Below are positions 5,433-6,951 of a stretch of 6,951 nt of DNA, in pieces (position 1 is the stretch's first letter; each line of letters begins with the position of its first letter). The DNA is from an uncultured Bacteroidales bacterium (lineage in GTDB: Bacteria > Bacteroidota > Bacteroidia > Bacteroidales > P3): contig CAMWIS010000085.1 of NCBI GenBank assembly GCA_947174375.1, positions 1 to 6,951 on the forward strand, read 5' to 3'. A program made the translations under genes and the position numbers. Under the pieces are notes generated by a model. It made no database searches. It had not been told where the DNA came from and saw only the letters and a program-made list of their open reading frames with translations.

Positions 5433-6527
5433 ATGAATACCAATATCGCACATTTCATCCGCAAAGAGTCGTTGCATATCCTGCGCGACAAACGCACGCT
5501 GCTCATCGTCTTGTTGCAACCCGCCGTGATGCTGTTGCTTTTCGGCTTCGCCATCTCGACCGAGGTCAACGACGTGCGCGTGGCCGCGGTGGCGCCCCAC
5601 CGCACGGAGGGCGTGACGGAAGCCATCGACCGCGTGGCCCACAACCCGAACTTCACGTTCTACGGTTATATACGTCAGAATGAAATCGACGACGTGCTGC
5701 GGCGCGGCGACGTAACGGCCGTGGTGGTTTTCGCCGACGACTACGACCGGGCGATGATACAGGCCGCCCAAGGCCAAACCGTGACGCCTCCGATACAGAT
5801 AGTGGTCGATGCCTCCAACACCAATATCGCCGGCACGGCCTCGGCCTATCTGCAAAACATCCTGCTCGGGACGGCTTCGGCCCAATCCCTGTTTGAAACG
5901 CGCCTGCTCTACAACCCTCAGATGAAAAGCGCCTATAACTTCGTGCCGGGCATCATGGGCATCATCTTCATCTTGGTATGCGCCATGATGACGTCGGTAT
6001 CCATTGTCCGCGAAAAGGAGGTGGGCACGATGGAGGTCTTGCTCGTATCGCCCGTGCGTCCTACCAAAATCATCCTCGCCAAGATGATTCCCTACTTCGC
6101 CATTTCGTGCGTCACGCTCGCCATCATTTTACTCATATCCCGCTTCGTGCTCGACATTCCCATGAGCGGCGGTATCGGCGGCATCGTCTTCGTTTCGCTC
6201 GTTTACTTGGCTTTGGCACTCGCGCTCGGCCTCCTGATTTCGACCTTCGCCCGCACGCAAATCGCCGCCTGGATGGTCTCCGCCGTCGTGATGCTGATGC
6301 CGATGATTATGCTCTCCGGGATGCTGTTCCCGATTGAGAACCTGCCGCTCGTACTGCAACCCTTGACCTGCGCCGTCCCCGCGAGGTGGTATATATCAGT
6401 CATGCGGAAAATGATGATCGAAGGGCTACCGCTCGATGCCGTCCTCCTGGAATTGTCGGTATTGTGCTTCATGCTCTTGGCTGTCTTAGGCCTGGCCTTC
6501 AAAAAGTTCAACGACAAACTCGAATAA
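5433..6527 (+). CDS. ABC-2 type permease, first subunit (YbhS/YbhR-like)
   Basis: A 364-residue inner-membrane subunit of the exporter. One membrane segment lies near 22-42. A periplasmic domain covers about 43-165, and five further hydrophobic segments lie near 170-192, 218-240, 248-271, 278-300 and 334-355: the 1+5 layout of ABC2_membrane_3 proteins. Between segments 2 and 3, the cytoplasmic REKEVGTMEVLLVSPVRPTK (193-212) is the conserved coupling region that meets the ATPases. LSGMLFPIENLP (294-305) and PARWY (316-320) are also typical. The ATG at 5433 is preferred over the upstream in-frame ATG at 5382. The latter would add 17 polar residues and overlap the ATPase gene by 47 bp, whereas 5433 puts KESLHILRDKR in the usual amphipathic N-terminal position. 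Confidence 0.9.
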   Translation: MNTNIAHFIRKESLHILRDKRTLLIVLLQPAVMLLLFGFAISTEVNDVRVAAVAPHRTEGVTEAIDRVAHNPNFTFYGYIRQNEIDDVLRRGDVTAVVVFADDYDRAMIQAAQGQTVTPPIQIVVDASNTNIAGTASAYLQNILLGTASAQSLFETRLLYNPQMKSAYNFVPGIMGIIFILVCAMMTSVSIVREKEVGTMEVLLVSPVRPTKIILAKMIPYFAISCVTLAIILLISRFVLDIPMSGGIGGIVFVSLVYLALALALGLLISTFARTQIAAWMVSAVVMLMPMIMLSGMLFPIENLPLVLQPLTCAVPARWYISVMRKMMIEGLPLDAVLLELSVLCFMLLAVLGLAFKKFNDKLE

Positions 6528-6531
6528 CCCC

Positions 6532-6951
6532 ATGCGCACCTTCCTCGTCTTGATACAAAAAGAGTTCCTGCAGATACGCCGCAACGCTTTCCTGCCCCGG
6601 TTCATCGTGGCGTTTCCCATCATGATTATGCTCGTCATGCCGTGGATAACGACGATGGACGTGCGCCACGTCGGGGTGGCGGTGGTGGATAACGACCATT
6701 CGGGCGTTTCGCGCCGCATCATCTCGCACATAGGCGCCACCGACTGGTTCACGCTGCACGGTATGGCCGCCGACTATGAAACGGCCTTGCGGCAATTGGA
6801 GCGGGGGCAAGTGGATGTCATCGTCGAAATACCCGAACACTTCGAACGCGATATGGTACGCGCCGAGCCGAAGCCCATCAGTATCTCGGCCAATTCGGTC
6901 AACGCGACGAAAGGCGCGCTGGGGATGCAATACGTGTTGCAGACCGTGGCC
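6532..6951 (+). CDS. ABC-2 type permease, second subunit (N-terminal part; runs off window)
   Basis: The first 140 residues of a second permease, open at the window end. An amphipathic start with KEFLQIRRN (10-18) leads to a membrane segment near 23-40, followed by a periplasmic domain. It is a diverged relative of the preceding permease. KEFLQIRRN matches KESLHILRD there; EIPEHFERDMVRA (99-111) matches VFADDYDRAMIQA; ISISANSVNATKGALGMQYV (116-135) matches IQIVVDASNTNIAGTASAYL. The start lies 4 bp after the previous stop. The expected five-helix C-terminal half is outside the window. It should pair with the first permease to form the transmembrane path, as YbhS and YbhR do. Confidence 0.88.
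   Translation, partial: MRTFLVLIQKEFLQIRRNAFLPRFIVAFPIMIMLVMPWITTMDVRHVGVAVVDNDHSGVSRRIISHIGATDWFTLHGMAADYETALRQLERGQVDVIVEIPEHFERDMVRAEPKPISISANSVNATKGALGMQYVLQTVA

Noticed and set aside
4847..5656. Long open frame on the minus strand opposite the second ATPase and first permease (269 codons)
   Set aside because: It lies opposite unmistakable ATPase and permease coding sequence, shows no recognisable domain, and long antisense frames are common in GC-rich genes.
5352..5885. Minus-strand open frame with many His and Arg residues (177 codons)
   Set aside because: It is antisense to the permease periplasmic domain; the low-complexity His/Arg/Gly content is typical of a shadow frame.
1..6951. 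CRISPR array, tRNA, rRNA, riboswitch or insertion sequence
   Set aside because: No regularly spaced repeats, no cloverleaf or rRNA-like sequence, and no transposase or terminal inverted repeats were seen.

Overview
The window looks like chromosomal DNA from a member of the Bacteroidetes, probably order Bacteroidales. Two promoters match the Bacteroidetes consensus (TTTG, a 19-20 bp gap, then TAnnTTTG). Several starts lack a clear Shine-Dalgarno. The efflux adaptor is a lipoprotein, and the divergent gene at the left edge begins like the Bacteroidetes flavin-reductase family. Genus cannot be fixed; the high GC of the main operon would fit a GC-rich lineage such as Alistipes or a relative (inference).

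Left part (1-958), visibly AT-rich: the first 17 codons of a minus-strand flavin reductase-like gene; a divergent intergenic region with a well-formed promoter; a 164-residue lipoprotein of unknown function; and a 47-residue ORF that looks like the toxin-binding C-terminal half of a ParD antitoxin with its DNA-binding half missing and no ParE toxin beside it. A short regulatory region with nested inverted repeats and a second consensus promoter follows.

Right part (959-6951), GC-rich: seven tightly packed same-strand genes, the last cut by the window edge. In order they are a TetR-family regulator, a TolC-like outer-membrane channel, a lipid-anchored HlyD-type periplasmic adaptor, two different ABC ATPases and two ABC-2 permeases. 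Spacing runs from 4-bp ATGA overlaps to a 14-bp gap, so they should be one transcript. Together they make a complete tripartite ABC exporter from cytoplasm through the periplasm to the outside. The order recalls the E. coli cecR(ybiH)-ybhG-ybhF-ybhS-ybhR cluster, with the fused double ATPase split into two genes and a dedicated outer-membrane channel added. Substrate is unknown; drugs or other toxic small molecules are the family expectation.

No wholly new system is visible. The points most worth a second look are the ParD fragment, the operator-like repeats overlapping the tetR promoter, and the way every degenerate motif of the two ATPases falls in the same composite ATP site.
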